Assembly: GCA_040506195.1 (NCBI GenBank)
Contig: JBEVXH010000002.1
Location: forward strand, 572,904-636,903
Length of the DNA stretch: 64,000 bases
Source of the DNA: Thiodiazotropha sp040506195
GTDB lineage: Bacteria; Pseudomonadota; Gammaproteobacteria; Chromatiales; Chromatiaceae
Direction: 5' to 3'
A program made the position numbers and the translations under genes. The notes below the pieces were generated by a model. It did not search any database and was not told the origin of the DNA. It saw only the letters and a list, made by a program, of their open reading frames with translations. This document shows, piece after piece, positions 23,224 to 31,895 of the stretch (positions within the stretch are counted from its first letter, which is position 1; each line of letters begins with the position of its first letter).

Positions 23224-23813
23224 ACACGCCTCCGGCGGTCACCGCCGTTATCCTCGCCGGCGGGCGCGGCCGGCGTATGGGCGGCGAGGACAAGGGTTTG
23301 ATCGAACTGAACGGCAGGCCCCTGGTGCAGCATGTAATCTCCGCGATACAACCCCAGGTGGCGGCTATCCTGATCAATGCCAACCGCAATCAGGAACATT
23401 ATGCAGCACTCGGGTATCCGGTGATCGCCGACTCATTGCTCGACTACCAGGGTCCTCTGGCCGGCTTTATCGCCGCCATGCAAGCCGTAGCGACTGAGGA
23501 TATGCTCACCCTCCCCTGCGATGGGCCACTGGTGCCGCCCGACCTGGTGGAGCGTCTTTACGAGGCACGCCGGTCAGCCGGCGCGGATATCGCCGTGGCC
23601 CATGACGGCGACCGGCTGCAACCGGTCTACGCCTTGATTCCCAAGCGATTGGCCGACAGCCTGCAGCGCTATCTGGACCGGGGTGATCGTAAGATCGACC
23701 TCTGGTACAAAGAGCACCGGGTCACCCATGCCGACTTTTCAGATATTCCCCGTACCTTCATCAACGTCAACACCCTCCAGGAGCGGGACAACCTCCAGGG
23801 GAGCGCGGCATGA
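23220..23813 (+). CDS. mobA: Molybdenum cofactor guanylyltransferase MobA
   Basis: A 197-residue nucleotidyltransferase that attaches GMP to Mo-molybdopterin to give MGD. AVILAGGRGRRMGGEDKGL is the GTP-binding opening, TLPCDGPLVPPDL the metal-binding region and RTFINVNTLQE the C-terminal motif. Mo-bis-MGD is the cofactor needed by the ArrA-type enzyme. It overlaps tupC by four bases. Confidence 0.95.
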   Translation: MNTPPAVTAVILAGGRGRRMGGEDKGLIELNGRPLVQHVISAIQPQVAAILINANRNQEHYAALGYPVIADSLLDYQGPLAGFIAAMQAVATEDMLTLPCDGPLVPPDLVERLYEARRSAGADIAVAHDGDRLQPVYALIPKRLADSLQRYLDRGDRKIDLWYKEHRVTHADFSDIPRTFINVNTLQERDNLQGSAA

Positions 23814-24391
23814 TCGACTTCCCCATCCCATTATTGGGATTCAGCGCCTTCAGCGGCACCGGCAAGACCACCCTGCTGACCCGGCTGCTGCCGATCCTGA
23901 AACGACAGGGCCTGCGTATCGCAGTGGCCAAACACGCCAGCCACCTGTTCGAGATAGATCATCCCAGAAAGGACAGTTATGAACTGCGCAAGGCGGGGGC
24001 CAGCCAGATGCTGGTGAGTGCTCGTGGACGCATGGCCCTGATTTCGGAATCCGACACCAAGCTGCCGGAACCCGGATTGAGGCAGATGCTCGACTATCTC
24101 GATACCACCCATCTGGACCTGGTGCTGGTGGAGGGATTCAAGAACGAGGCGATCTACAAAATAGAGCTGCACCGTCCCGCCCTGGGCAAACCCCTTTTAT
24201 GTCATACTGATCCCTATATCATCGCGGTCGCAACCGATGAAGCAATTCCCGGCGTTCCGCACTGCCTGCCGATACTGAACCTCAATGATCCGCAGGAGAT
24301 AGTCGGGTTCATTCGCCAATATATGTATCGATACGGAGAGAACGGATTAAATGACCAGCCAAGCCATCGGCTCCAGCGTCAGCTGTGCTGA
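23810..24391 (+). CDS. mobB: MobB, MGD biosynthesis adaptor GTPase
   Basis: A 193-residue P-loop protein: GFSAFSGTGKTTLLTRLLP, KHASHLFEIDHPRKDSYELR and DLVLVEGFKNEAIYKIELHR are MobB signatures. It assists MobA in MGD synthesis. Its last 14 codons overlap the moeA start (41 bases), an unusually long overlap; the C-terminal tail after IRQYMYRYG is probably dispensable. Confidence 0.92.
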   Translation: MIDFPIPLLGFSAFSGTGKTTLLTRLLPILKRQGLRIAVAKHASHLFEIDHPRKDSYELRKAGASQMLVSARGRMALISESDTKLPEPGLRQMLDYLDTTHLDLVLVEGFKNEAIYKIELHRPALGKPLLCHTDPYIIAVATDEAIPGVPHCLPILNLNDPQEIVGFIRQYMYRYGENGLNDQPSHRLQRQLC

Positions 24392-25622
24392 CCCGGAGGC
24401 ACCCTCAACACTCACCGTGGCGGCAGCCCGTGAGGCGATCCTCGCAAATATCACACCGATCGAAACCAGCTTACGCCTGCCCCTGCGCGACGCCCTGAAT
24501 GCTGTGCTTGCTCAAGAGGTCGTCTCGCCATTCGATGTACCCAGCCACACCAACTCGGCCATGGACGGTTTTGCCATGTCGGGCAGCGATCTGCCGCAAC
24601 AGGAGTATCGGGACTTCAAACTGATCGGTACCGCAGTCGCAGGTGCGCCGTTCAATCAATCCTGCGGCAAGGGCGAGTGTGTCCGCATTATGACCGGCGC
24701 ACCCATGCCGGAAGGCACCGACACTGTTGTGATGCAGGAACAATCCCTGCTCATCAACGAGTCGCAAGTGCGTATCGCCCATGGTCAGCGCCCGGGGCAG
24801 AATGTCCGCCAGGCGGGTGAAGATATCGCTCAGGGCAGCGTGGTGCTCAATCCCGGCAGACGCCTGACCCCCGCCGATCTGGGTATCCTCGCCTCCCTCG
24901 GTTTCGCTGAGATCAGCGTTCGCAGACGCCCGAGGGTGGCTTTCTTCTCCACCGGTGATGAACTGCGTTCCATCGGAGAGCCCCTGGGGACCGGCGAAGT
25001 CTATGACAGCAACCGCTACTCCCTCTACGGCATGCTGCAAAGAGCGGATGTGGAATTGCTCGACCTGGGGGTCGTCAAGGACGATCCCGATGCATTGAGA
25101 GAGGCATTTGACAGCGCTGACAAAGCCGCGGACATCGTCGTCACTTCCGGGGGTGTCTCGGTGGGCGAAGCGGACTATACCAAGGAGATCCTGCAACAGC
25201 TCGGGGATATGCGTTTCTGGAAGATCGCCATGAAGCCCGGAAGACCCCTGGCATTCGGCAGACTGGGCAACAGCCACTTCTTCGGCCTGCCCGGCAATCC
25301 CGTGGCGGTGATGGTCACCTTCTACCAGTTTGTCCTGCCCGCCCTGCACTATCTCGCCACCGGCACACCCTACCAACCCACCACCCTGCTGGCCGAAAGC
25401 GACCGCGACATACGCAAGCGGGCCGGCAGATTCGAATTTGTACGTGGGCTCCTGCAACAGCGGGAGGATGGCAGTTTCAGCGTCGATCCCGTAGGTCAAC
25501 AGGGATCCGGTATCCTGACCTCGATGAGTCGGGGCAACTGCTTTATCCTGCTATCCGAGGATTGCGAAGGCGTGAAGGACGGCGATAAAGTGGTTGTTCA
25601 ACCCTTCAGCGCCCTGATGTAA
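24351..25622 (+). CDS. moeA: Molybdopterin molybdenumtransferase
   Basis: A 423-residue MoeA that inserts molybdate into adenylylated molybdopterin. DVPSHTNSAMDGFAM, RIMTGAPMPEGTDTVVMQE, GDELRSIG, the TSGGVSVGEADYT loop, KPGRPLAFG and FGLPGNPVAVMVTF are all present in order. Last gene of the operon, convergent with the repressor gene at 25661. Confidence 0.96.
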   Translation: MTSQAIGSSVSCADPEAPSTLTVAAAREAILANITPIETSLRLPLRDALNAVLAQEVVSPFDVPSHTNSAMDGFAMSGSDLPQQEYRDFKLIGTAVAGAPFNQSCGKGECVRIMTGAPMPEGTDTVVMQEQSLLINESQVRIAHGQRPGQNVRQAGEDIAQGSVVLNPGRRLTPADLGILASLGFAEISVRRRPRVAFFSTGDELRSIGEPLGTGEVYDSNRYSLYGMLQRADVELLDLGVVKDDPDALREAFDSADKAADIVVTSGGVSVGEADYTKEILQQLGDMRFWKIAMKPGRPLAFGRLGNSHFFGLPGNPVAVMVTFYQFVLPALHYLATGTPYQPTTLLAESDRDIRKRAGRFEFVRGLLQQREDGSFSVDPVGQQGSGILTSMSRGNCFILLSEDCEGVKDGDKVVVQPFSALM

Positions 25623-25660
25623 TTCGATACCAGGGCCTGATAACGCACAAACGATAGGTC

Positions 25661-26101
25661 CTAGCCTTTTTCAAACCGGTCTACCAGGCGCTCCAGCATC
25701 TCCCAATCCTCATCGGAGAGTCTGCCCTCCATAGCGGCGCGTTCGATCCTGAGAATAACCTTTTTGGTTTTCGCCGGAAGACTCTGTTGCACCCGACCGG
25801 CTTTCAACAGCAGCGCCTGAAGCGTTTCACTGTCTGTCTCGGCCACCCGATCACGATGACCGGTGTAGTGATGATCTGGATAATCCCGGGAGGAATGTTG
25901 CAGATCCATGTAGCCGTCCGCCAGATCAAGATTCCTCTCGATCCGCCTCGCCACTTCGTCACCCATATTGCGCCGGTCTGTGACCAGTTGACTGACATGG
26001 GCAGGGGCCAGACCCACCCGATCCGCAAACTCCCTCTGGGAGCCGAAACGGTCTATCTGTGCCAGCAGATTCGACTTCCGTATTGTCCTGATGTTGACCA
26101 T
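25661..26101 (-). CDS. XRE-type helix-turn-helix repressor
   Basis: A 146-residue protein with an N-terminal Cro/CI-type HTH: LLAQIDRFGSQREFADRVGL and APAHVSQLVTDRRNMGDEVA. The rest is polar and helical with no peptidase or other domain I recognise. ATG 26101 is chosen because longer frames lack the family pattern. It is divergent from the YdaS-like gene at 26184, with three near-identical 13 bp palindromes between them, so it very probably represses one or both promoters. Confidence 0.82.
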   Translation of the reverse strand: MVNIRTIRKSNLLAQIDRFGSQREFADRVGLAPAHVSQLVTDRRNMGDEVARRIERNLDLADGYMDLQHSSRDYPDHHYTGHRDRVAETDSETLQALLLKAGRVQQSLPAKTKKVILRIERAAMEGRLSDEDWEMLERLVDRFEKG

Positions 26102-26111
26102 CTTTTGATCA

Positions 26112-26169
26112 TAGCAATTTGCTATAGCCATAGCCATGAGCAACTTGCTAAATTTTTAGCATGGTGCTA
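26112..26169. promoter_or_regulatory. Triple operator between divergent regulators
   Basis: TAGCAATTTGCTA (26112-26124), GAGCAACTTGCTA (26138-26150) and TAGCATGGTGCTA (26157-26169) are three copies of a 13 bp palindrome TAGCA-N3-TGCTA, centres 26 and 19 bases apart. They fill the 82-base gap between the two divergent start codons, in the style of a phage switch. Confidence 0.75.
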
Positions 26170-26183
26170 CCATCCAACCCAGC

Positions 26184-26390
26184 ATGGATATGAAGACCTA
26201 CATTGCCAAGGAAGGCCGCGACGCAGCCAGACGGTTGGCCTTTCTCTCCGGCACCAGCTATATCTACCTCACCCAGATCGCCTCCGGCTTTCGCAAACCC
26301 AGCGGGCGTCTTACGCTACTCCTGGAACACCACTCCAAGGGCAAACTGACCCGACACGAACTGCGGCCGGATCTCTACCCGGAGGCCTAA
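26184..26390 (+). CDS. YdaS/Cro-like small DNA-binding protein
   Basis: A 68-residue HTH protein. MKTYIAKEGRDAARRLAFL followed by TSYIYLTQIASGFRKPS and TRHELRPDLYPEA matches the YdaS antitoxin/Cro-like family, whose members end in this HELRPDLYP motif. ATG 26190 is an alternative start. It faces away from the XRE repressor across three shared operators. Confidence 0.75.
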   Translation: MDMKTYIAKEGRDAARRLAFLSGTSYIYLTQIASGFRKPSGRLTLLLEHHSKGKLTRHELRPDLYPEA

Positions 26391-26460
26391 GCGAAACAGT
26401 CGCACAGCATCCGAAACCGGTTGATACAAAGCGGAAAAGTCGAATCATTGGAAGAACCTC

Positions 26461-26718
26461 ATGCTCAAGGGAAGAGAGAAGAAAACGGATTCACTCAGCG
26501 ATGAACTGCGCCGCTACTGCGATGATCTCTCGGAGTTCAACCAACGCTGCGAAAGGCTCTGCGAGGCCCTTGCTGAAATAGCCACCCATCACGAATCGAT
26601 CAGCAGCTACGCCGTTCGCGGCATGCGGCACAACGCCAGCTGGTTGAAATACCGGGTCAATGACTTCACCAATCGTCTGCACACCCTTTATGAAAGGGCG
26701 CTTGATGAGCGGAAATAG
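26461..26718 (+). CDS. Small helical hypothetical protein
   Basis: An 85-residue charged, helical protein (SLSDELRRYCDDLSEFNQRC, ISSYAVRGMRHNASWLKYRV). GGAAG precedes ATG 26461. It follows the YdaS-like gene after 70 bases on the same strand and may be its operon partner. I recognise no family. Confidence 0.6.
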   Translation: MLKGREKKTDSLSDELRRYCDDLSEFNQRCERLCEALAEIATHHESISSYAVRGMRHNASWLKYRVNDFTNRLHTLYERALDERK

Positions 26719-26878
26719 CCATCAAGAAAGCCGGGGCAGACAGTTATTTACTGAAGCGATGCTCCACAAAGTAAATAAAAACTTCATAACCACCCAAATT
26801 TTCAACTTGATTTTCATATTATTTAGTTATATTTTGTATTTTATGTATAGCGTTTTCACTTTAAAAGCGGATTGACCC

Positions 26879-27616
26879 ATGAAAGTCAGTAAACAAGAGA
26901 AGGCATTGACCCGTACGCGGATTTTGCGCGCAGCCGTTGATGTGATCAGCGAAAAGGGCTTCAAATCAGCCTCCATGCGAGAAATCGCCCGCCGCGCCGA
27001 GGTGGGTGACGCTACCATCTACAACTACTTCCCGACCAAGGAGAGCCTTCTCTACGGCTACTGCGAGGAGAAACAGCGGGAGGTGGCCGAAGCGCTGAAA
27101 AAGATCGATGACTTCAACGAATATACCCTGCGCGAACAGCTGCAGCAGTTGACCGAGACCGAACTCGCCCTCTGGTTGCCGGACCGGGAGTTCCTCTCCG
27201 AGGTCTTCACATTGACCTTTTCCGCACCGGTTGCGGGCGCCGTCAATCTGGCAGAGACACGGCGTCTGTTCAATCGCATGGTGGAGGAGATGATCGATGC
27301 CGCCATCGAAGTGGGTGAGATACCGGACCAGCCCTACCGGGAGCTGCTTGCCCCGCTCTATTGGGACTACTTCACCGGCGTGCTCGCCTTCTGGCTGAAG
27401 GATGATTCCGAGGGCTTCGCCAATACCACTCAGCTGGTCGACCGCAGCGTGGAGATGATCGCCATGGTGTTGCAGACGGCGCTGATCGGCAAGGCCCTCG
27501 ACCTCTTCTCTTTCATGTTTCGCAGCCAGATCAGCCGCCATCTGGAGAAACTGGGTGACTATACCGCACCCTGGAAACAGGCCAAGCGGCGCTTTATGGA
27601 TGGCGATGATGGCTGA
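26879..27616 (+). CDS. TetR-family regulator
   Basis: A 245-residue TetR protein. The N-terminal HTH reads TRTRILRAAVDVISEKGF, MREIARRAEVGDATIYNYF and PTKESLLYGY. The ligand domain is longer than usual, with an extended helical tail. It heads a four-gene overlapping operon with an ABC1-type kinase, a membrane protein and a hydrolase, and probably regulates it. The preceding gap (26719-26878) is AT-rich with no other gene. Confidence 0.92.
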   Translation: MKVSKQEKALTRTRILRAAVDVISEKGFKSASMREIARRAEVGDATIYNYFPTKESLLYGYCEEKQREVAEALKKIDDFNEYTLREQLQQLTETELALWLPDREFLSEVFTLTFSAPVAGAVNLAETRRLFNRMVEEMIDAAIEVGEIPDQPYRELLAPLYWDYFTGVLAFWLKDDSEGFANTTQLVDRSVEMIAMVLQTALIGKALDLFSFMFRSQISRHLEKLGDYTAPWKQAKRRFMDGDDG

Positions 27617-28904
27617 TTACATCCCTACCGGCAAACTTGCACGCACCGGTATCGCCGGCGGCGCCATGCTCAAGGCGGGAAGTCGACATCTCAGCCATGC
27701 CGCCAAGCGTCCCTTTCTGAATGAGGCCGCACGTCACCAACAGCAACAGCAGCTCGATGACGAAACGGCGCGCATCCTGTTTCAAACCTTCACCCGCTTG
27801 CGCGGTAGCGCCCTGAAAATAGCACAGATGCTGAGCATGGAGAGCAATCTCATGCCCGAGTGGTTTCGCAGGGAGATGGCCAAATCCTACCACCAGGTCC
27901 CTCCCCTGGGGCGGCCGCTGATCCGTAAGCTGATCATGCAGGAGTTCAACAAGCCAGCCGAAGAGCTGTTTGCCCATTTCGACTCGAAAGCCTTTGCGGC
28001 AGCCAGCCTGGGACAGGTCCACGGGGCGACCGGCGTACAGGGTGAAAACCTGGCAGTGAAGCTGCAATACCCCGGCATCGATGTCACCATCGACAGCGAT
28101 CTTCAACTGCTGCGCAGTCTGATCAAGACTACCCGATATGCAAGGCTCCTGTCCTCATCCATCGACGAGATTGAACAGCGCCTGCATGAAGAGGTCGACT
28201 ACCATAACGAGGCGGACAACAACGAATGGTTCAAGACCCGGCTTCGGATACCCGGTGTCAACATTCCCGCGGTCTACCGGGACTACTCGTCAAAACGCAT
28301 TCTGGCCACTGAGCGGCTGTCGGGGCAGCACCTGGAAGCCTGGCTCCACAGCAATCCCGCTCAACAGGAGCGGAATCACTTCGGACAACTGCTGTACGAT
28401 ATTTTTGTCCACTCCTTTTACGGGCTGCATGCGCTCCACGCCGACCCCAACCCAGGCAATTATCTGTTTTCCGGTGATGGCACCCTGGGTCTGCTGGACT
28501 TCGGATGCGTCCGCTACTATTCGTCCGATTTCGTCAGTTTGATACCGCTCCTTTTGCATGCCTATATGACGCGGGATGCAGAGAAAGTCATCTCAACCTA
28601 CCAGCGACTCGGCATGGTTGCAGAGATGACAGGAGATGAGCTGCAAGCCTTCTACGATCAGGTCCTACAACCTTTTGGCGACTGGCTGACCAAGCCGTTC
28701 AAGGCGGGCCGATTCGATTTTTCCAAGCGCGAGACCGCCTACACCACAGAGGGATGGCAGTCGTTTAAACAACTTACCAATGTCCACAAAATCAATGACC
28801 TTGCCAATGAGTTCATCTATTTTGACCGTACCTTTTTCGGTCTCTACCAAATATTTGAGCGGATGGGCGCATGCATAGATATGGAGCATCGATGGTTAGT
28901 CTGA
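27600..28904 (+). CDS. ABC1/UbiB-family atypical kinase
   Basis: A 434-residue protein of the ABC1 (AarF/UbiB/ADCK) family, linked to ubiquinone synthesis and lipid homeostasis. ALKIAQMLSMES is the KxGQ-like motif (here KIAQ), AAASLGQVHGA the alanine-rich nucleotide loop, VDYHNEADN, LHADPNPGNYLFSGDG the catalytic loop and LLDFGCVR the DFG motif. ATG 27600 overlaps the TetR stop by 17 bases. No membrane anchor is evident, unlike UbiB, so it is likely a paralogue. Confidence 0.88.
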   Translation: MAMMADYIPTGKLARTGIAGGAMLKAGSRHLSHAAKRPFLNEAARHQQQQQLDDETARILFQTFTRLRGSALKIAQMLSMESNLMPEWFRREMAKSYHQVPPLGRPLIRKLIMQEFNKPAEELFAHFDSKAFAAASLGQVHGATGVQGENLAVKLQYPGIDVTIDSDLQLLRSLIKTTRYARLLSSSIDEIEQRLHEEVDYHNEADNNEWFKTRLRIPGVNIPAVYRDYSSKRILATERLSGQHLEAWLHSNPAQQERNHFGQLLYDIFVHSFYGLHALHADPNPGNYLFSGDGTLGLLDFGCVRYYSSDFVSLIPLLLHAYMTRDAEKVISTYQRLGMVAEMTGDELQAFYDQVLQPFGDWLTKPFKAGRFDFSKRETAYTTEGWQSFKQLTNVHKINDLANEFIYFDRTFFGLYQIFERMGACIDMEHRWLV

Positions 28905-29323
28905 ACAGGCCTCTGCTATGGGGCGGCACGCTGAGCCTGCTGGCCGCTTTTCTTCACATAGCGATCATCATCGGCGGTCCGGCCTGGTACCGGTTTTTTG
29001 GTGCGGGAGAGCGATTTGCCCGTTTGGCCGAGCAGGGTTCGCCCTTACCCGACACCATGACAGCCATCATCGCCCTGATACTGCTGCTCTGGAGCCTGTA
29101 CGCCTTCGCGGGGGCAGGCCTGGTTCGCCGTCTGCCCTGGCTCAGATCAATCCTGATGCTTATCACGGCGGTCTATCTTATACGTGGCATGGCGCTGTTG
29201 CCGTTGGCACTATTCATGCCGCAAGCAGTCGATAGTTTTCTCATCCTGAGTTCGCTGATCTGCATGGTGATCGGCATACTCCACTTCAGCGGTACGCGAC
29301 AGATGATCTGGGAACTATCATGA
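28892..29323 (+). CDS. Four-helix membrane protein of unknown function
   Basis: A 143-residue protein with four hydrophobic helices (about 10-28, 52-72, 82-103, 112-132). WGGTLSLLAAFLHIAIIIGG is the first. I recognise no family. Its ATG overlaps the end of the kinase gene by 13 bases and its stop overlaps the next gene by 4, so it is co-translated with both. Confidence 0.75.
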   Translation: MVSLNRPLLWGGTLSLLAAFLHIAIIIGGPAWYRFFGAGERFARLAEQGSPLPDTMTAIIALILLLWSLYAFAGAGLVRRLPWLRSILMLITAVYLIRGMALLPLALFMPQAVDSFLILSSLICMVIGILHFSGTRQMIWELS

Positions 29324-30237
29324 ACGAAAGCAGTAACATCCAGTCCGGTGAAAACAATCCCTTTAGCCACCAGCAACTGCCGTTGAGCGTACGCCTGTTC
29401 CTGAATGCCGCCAGGATAGTGTTCCGGGTCACCGGCTGGGTGTCGCCCCGACTGGCTGGCGTGTTGGCGCTGCGGCTCTTCATGACGCCACCCAAGTTTC
29501 CGATACCACGTCGGGAGATAAACATCCGCGAAAGCGCCAGTCTGACGATGCATGATATTCATGACGAGAAGATCGCAGTACGATCGTGGGGAGAAGGCCC
29601 GTGCGTGTTGCTGTGCCATGGCTGGGGTGGTCGGGGCACTCAATTCTTCGCCCTGATCGAAGCACTGGCGGCCGCCGGCTATCGTGCCGTCGCCTTTGAT
29701 GCGCCGGCCCATGGGGACTCCTCGGGAAAACGCACCAATATGCTGAAAGTGGCCCGCGCCATCGCCGCCATTGCGGAGAAGGAAAAACCGATATCAGCCG
29801 TGATCGGCCACTCATTCGGCTGCGGCACGGCACTCCTAGCCATCGACCGATACAATCTCCCTTCCGACAAAGTCATACTGTTCAGCTGTTTCACCGATAC
29901 CCACTGGATCACAGAGCGGTTCGCCGATGCCTTTTCGATCAGCGAGCCGGTCGTCGAGGCAATGCGCAAAGAGGCAACGCGGCGTTTCGCCCACCATTTC
30001 GACACCCCCTGGGATTGGTCACAGCTGTCACCGGTAAATACTATCGAAAAAGTAACCGGCGACCTGTTGCTGGTACATGACAGGCAGGACTTTGAGGTCC
30101 CGTACAGTCATGCCGAAAAGTTGATGCAGATCGCTCCCAAAGCTGAGTTGCTGACCACTGAAAAGCTGGGACACAAGAAGATCCTCATGTACAAGCAGTG
30201 TATCGATGCCTGTCTCGAACATATCGGCGAAAATTAG
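29320..30237 (+). CDS. Alpha/beta hydrolase
   Basis: A 305-residue alpha/beta hydrolase. The oxyanion-hole strand VLLCHGWGGRG, AFDAPAHGDSSG, the nucleophile elbow AVIGHSFGCG and the late acidic and His positions (LLVHDRQDFEVPY, GHKKIL) are visible. Substrate unknown; the operon with an ABC1 kinase suggests lipid or quinone-related chemistry. The stop TAG is part of a TAGGGCCTG repeat. Confidence 0.85.
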   Translation: MNESSNIQSGENNPFSHQQLPLSVRLFLNAARIVFRVTGWVSPRLAGVLALRLFMTPPKFPIPRREINIRESASLTMHDIHDEKIAVRSWGEGPCVLLCHGWGGRGTQFFALIEALAAAGYRAVAFDAPAHGDSSGKRTNMLKVARAIAAIAEKEKPISAVIGHSFGCGTALLAIDRYNLPSDKVILFSCFTDTHWITERFADAFSISEPVVEAMRKEATRRFAHHFDTPWDWSQLSPVNTIEKVTGDLLLVHDRQDFEVPYSHAEKLMQIAPKAELLTTEKLGHKKILMYKQCIDACLEHIGEN

Positions 30238-30341
30238 GGCCTGTTAATACCAATCCGAACCAGTAAGTTTTGGTATACACTGCAATACCAGAGATGAAGA
30301 TATTTTTGATTTATCATCATGCGCAAGATAGAAGGATTGTT

Positions 30342-30548
30342 ATGAATATATTACGGTATATATTGATATTTTCAGTCGTATGGTTATTTACCGGTTGCTC
30401 CTCTGAGGAAAATAACAGTAAAAAAACAAAAGGAGATGCGGGAGTTTTTCAAGGGTATAGAGATGTTATGGATAAGGCCGAAAATGTTGAGCAGACCCTC
30501 ATACAAACCAACAAGGAAAGAAGAGAGGAAATAGACCGACAACAATAG
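30342..30548 (+). CDS. Small lipoprotein
   Basis: A 68-residue protein with a lipoprotein signal: ILRYILIFSVVWLFTGCSS, lipobox FTGC, then a short charged helical domain ending TNKERREEIDRQQ. AAGGA precedes ATG 30342; longer in-frame starts would mask the signal. No family recognised. Confidence 0.65.
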   Translation: MNILRYILIFSVVWLFTGCSSEENNSKKTKGDAGVFQGYRDVMDKAENVEQTLIQTNKERREEIDRQQ

Positions 30549-30630
30549 GGATATTTGGGATAAATTAATCCCCTGCAAACGAGTAAAACGTATTTAGGGC
30601 CTGTTACCGGCATAGGGTTTGATAGCGGTG

Positions 30631-30652
30631 ACCCGCTCACTCTGGAGCGGGT
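30631..30652. terminator. Hairpin between lipoprotein and PilJ-like genes
   Basis: ACCCGCTC and GAGCGGGT form a perfect 8-pair stem with a 6-base loop between convergent genes. It has no T-tract, so it may be a bidirectional terminator or a repeat. Confidence 0.4.
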
Positions 30653-30683
30653 GGAGGGAAGAGTCAGCTAACTCGTTAAAACC

Positions 30684-31463
30684 CTAGCTGGAGACGTTTA
30701 CGTACATGCCGGTAATGGTGTTCATGAACTCCATTATACGGTCTGTAGTAGCGAAAATGGTGACCGGCAGGCCCCCTTTCTCAACATCCATGAAAAATGG
30801 ACGGATAACGCGCCAGAGACGGGTGGTTCTGATAAGTTTTTCGGTGATCTCAGGTGTATTGATTTTTTCGCTCTTCAGAACGGCCATGGCTGACTCAAAC
30901 TCTTGGACCGCAGTTTTCAGCTGATTGACATAATCCTGATCCTTGAAGCCCAATTGATGAGCGATGTAGTATTTCGCTATGCGCTGAGAGAGCATGCGCT
31001 GCCTGCCGGAAAGATTGACGATCTTAGGCGTTTTCCGGTTGGAGAGGGCCTCGATCTTTACAACGACATCTTGACTCAATTCCAAAATAGTCTCACTCAT
31101 GTCGAGCACCATGATGGCATCAGTCTGAGTGTAGGGTAGATTGACTAATTTGGCGTAATCATCAATTACGATATCCAGGAATACCATTAATTGTTGCACG
31201 TCCCTGTTTTTTACTTCAGCTTTTAACTCAGCATGATTCTTTTTCAATTCGATAATGCTGCTTTGTAGCTGTTGTTTTGCCTTGTCGCGCCTTACGTTAC
31301 CACCTAGAAAAAAGTACGCCTTTGCTATTCTTTGAGAAAGCATGCGTTGTTTTCCCGCCTTGTTTACAGCTTCAGCGAGACCGATATCGGCTGCATGGGC
31401 AGAAAAAGCGAAGCACAGAATTGCAGTCAGTAAGAAGGTTAACAGGTACCTTGTGGTCTTCAT
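30684..31463 (-). CDS. Secreted protein with two PilJ-type sensing domains (paralogue 1)
   Basis: A 259-residue protein: signal peptide (residues 1-25, cleaved after SAHA), then two type IV pili methyl-accepting N-terminal domains, each opening with a GxQRMLSQRIAK motif (KAGKQRMLSQRIAKAYFF and SGRQRMLSQRIAKYYI). There is no transmembrane anchor or signalling domain, so it is a free periplasmic module. In NarX and PilJ this fold senses small ligands. ATG 31463 with GGGGAAA is preferred over longer frames. A paralogue follows at 31896. Confidence 0.85.
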   Translation of the reverse strand: MKTTRYLLTFLLTAILCFAFSAHAADIGLAEAVNKAGKQRMLSQRIAKAYFFLGGNVRRDKAKQQLQSSIIELKKNHAELKAEVKNRDVQQLMVFLDIVIDDYAKLVNLPYTQTDAIMVLDMSETILELSQDVVVKIEALSNRKTPKIVNLSGRQRMLSQRIAKYYIAHQLGFKDQDYVNQLKTAVQEFESAMAVLKSEKINTPEITEKLIRTTRLWRVIRPFFMDVEKGGLPVTIFATTDRIMEFMNTITGMYVNVSS

Positions 31464-31775
31464 AATATTTCCCCGATACATCATGGAAAAAGTGACCACG
31501 CATATCAATTATCTGTCATCATAAGCATCATGCATATCAAGTATTACATGTTCAGCCACGCGCAAAGTAATTGATGAGGTACACTTACTCCTACATTTAA
31601 ACGCTCTATCCATATATACGGATACAGGTCAGGTCAGCTCGCCTCTCACTCCCACATGCCATGATCGTATATTGAACTTATCTGACAGTACCTATTATTT
31701 ATGGGGCATGTAGCGGCATTGCATGTTAAAGATTTAATAGGTTAATTCATAAATTATGGCCTAAATTGTTAAATT

Positions 31776-31850
31776 TCAATAATAATCCTCTTCCTTCCAC
31801 ACCCGATCGACGATAATCCGCCAGTCATGACAACAGCTGACCACCATCAT
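31776..31850 (-). CDS. Possible 24-residue microprotein
   Basis: ATG at 31850 preceded by GGAGATATC opens a 24-codon frame with SCCHDWRIIVDRVWKEEDYY. The ribosome site is better than those of several real genes here. It lies in the 432-base gap between the two PilJ-like genes, which otherwise shows only AT-rich sequence. Unknown; may be a fragment. Confidence 0.25.
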   Translation of the reverse strand: MMVVSCCHDWRIIVDRVWKEEDYY

Positions 31851-31895
31851 GATATCTCCGTAAGTTCGGCCAGCGTACTTCTCAGCCTATATTTT

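Noticed and set aside
24471..25499. 342-codon minus-strand open frame
   Set aside because: Antisense shadow of moeA.
26660..26875. Plus-strand frame with a hydrophobic C-terminus before the TetR gene
   Set aside because: It overlaps the preceding small gene, has no ribosome site, and the hydrophobic part is simply translated AT-rich intergenic DNA.
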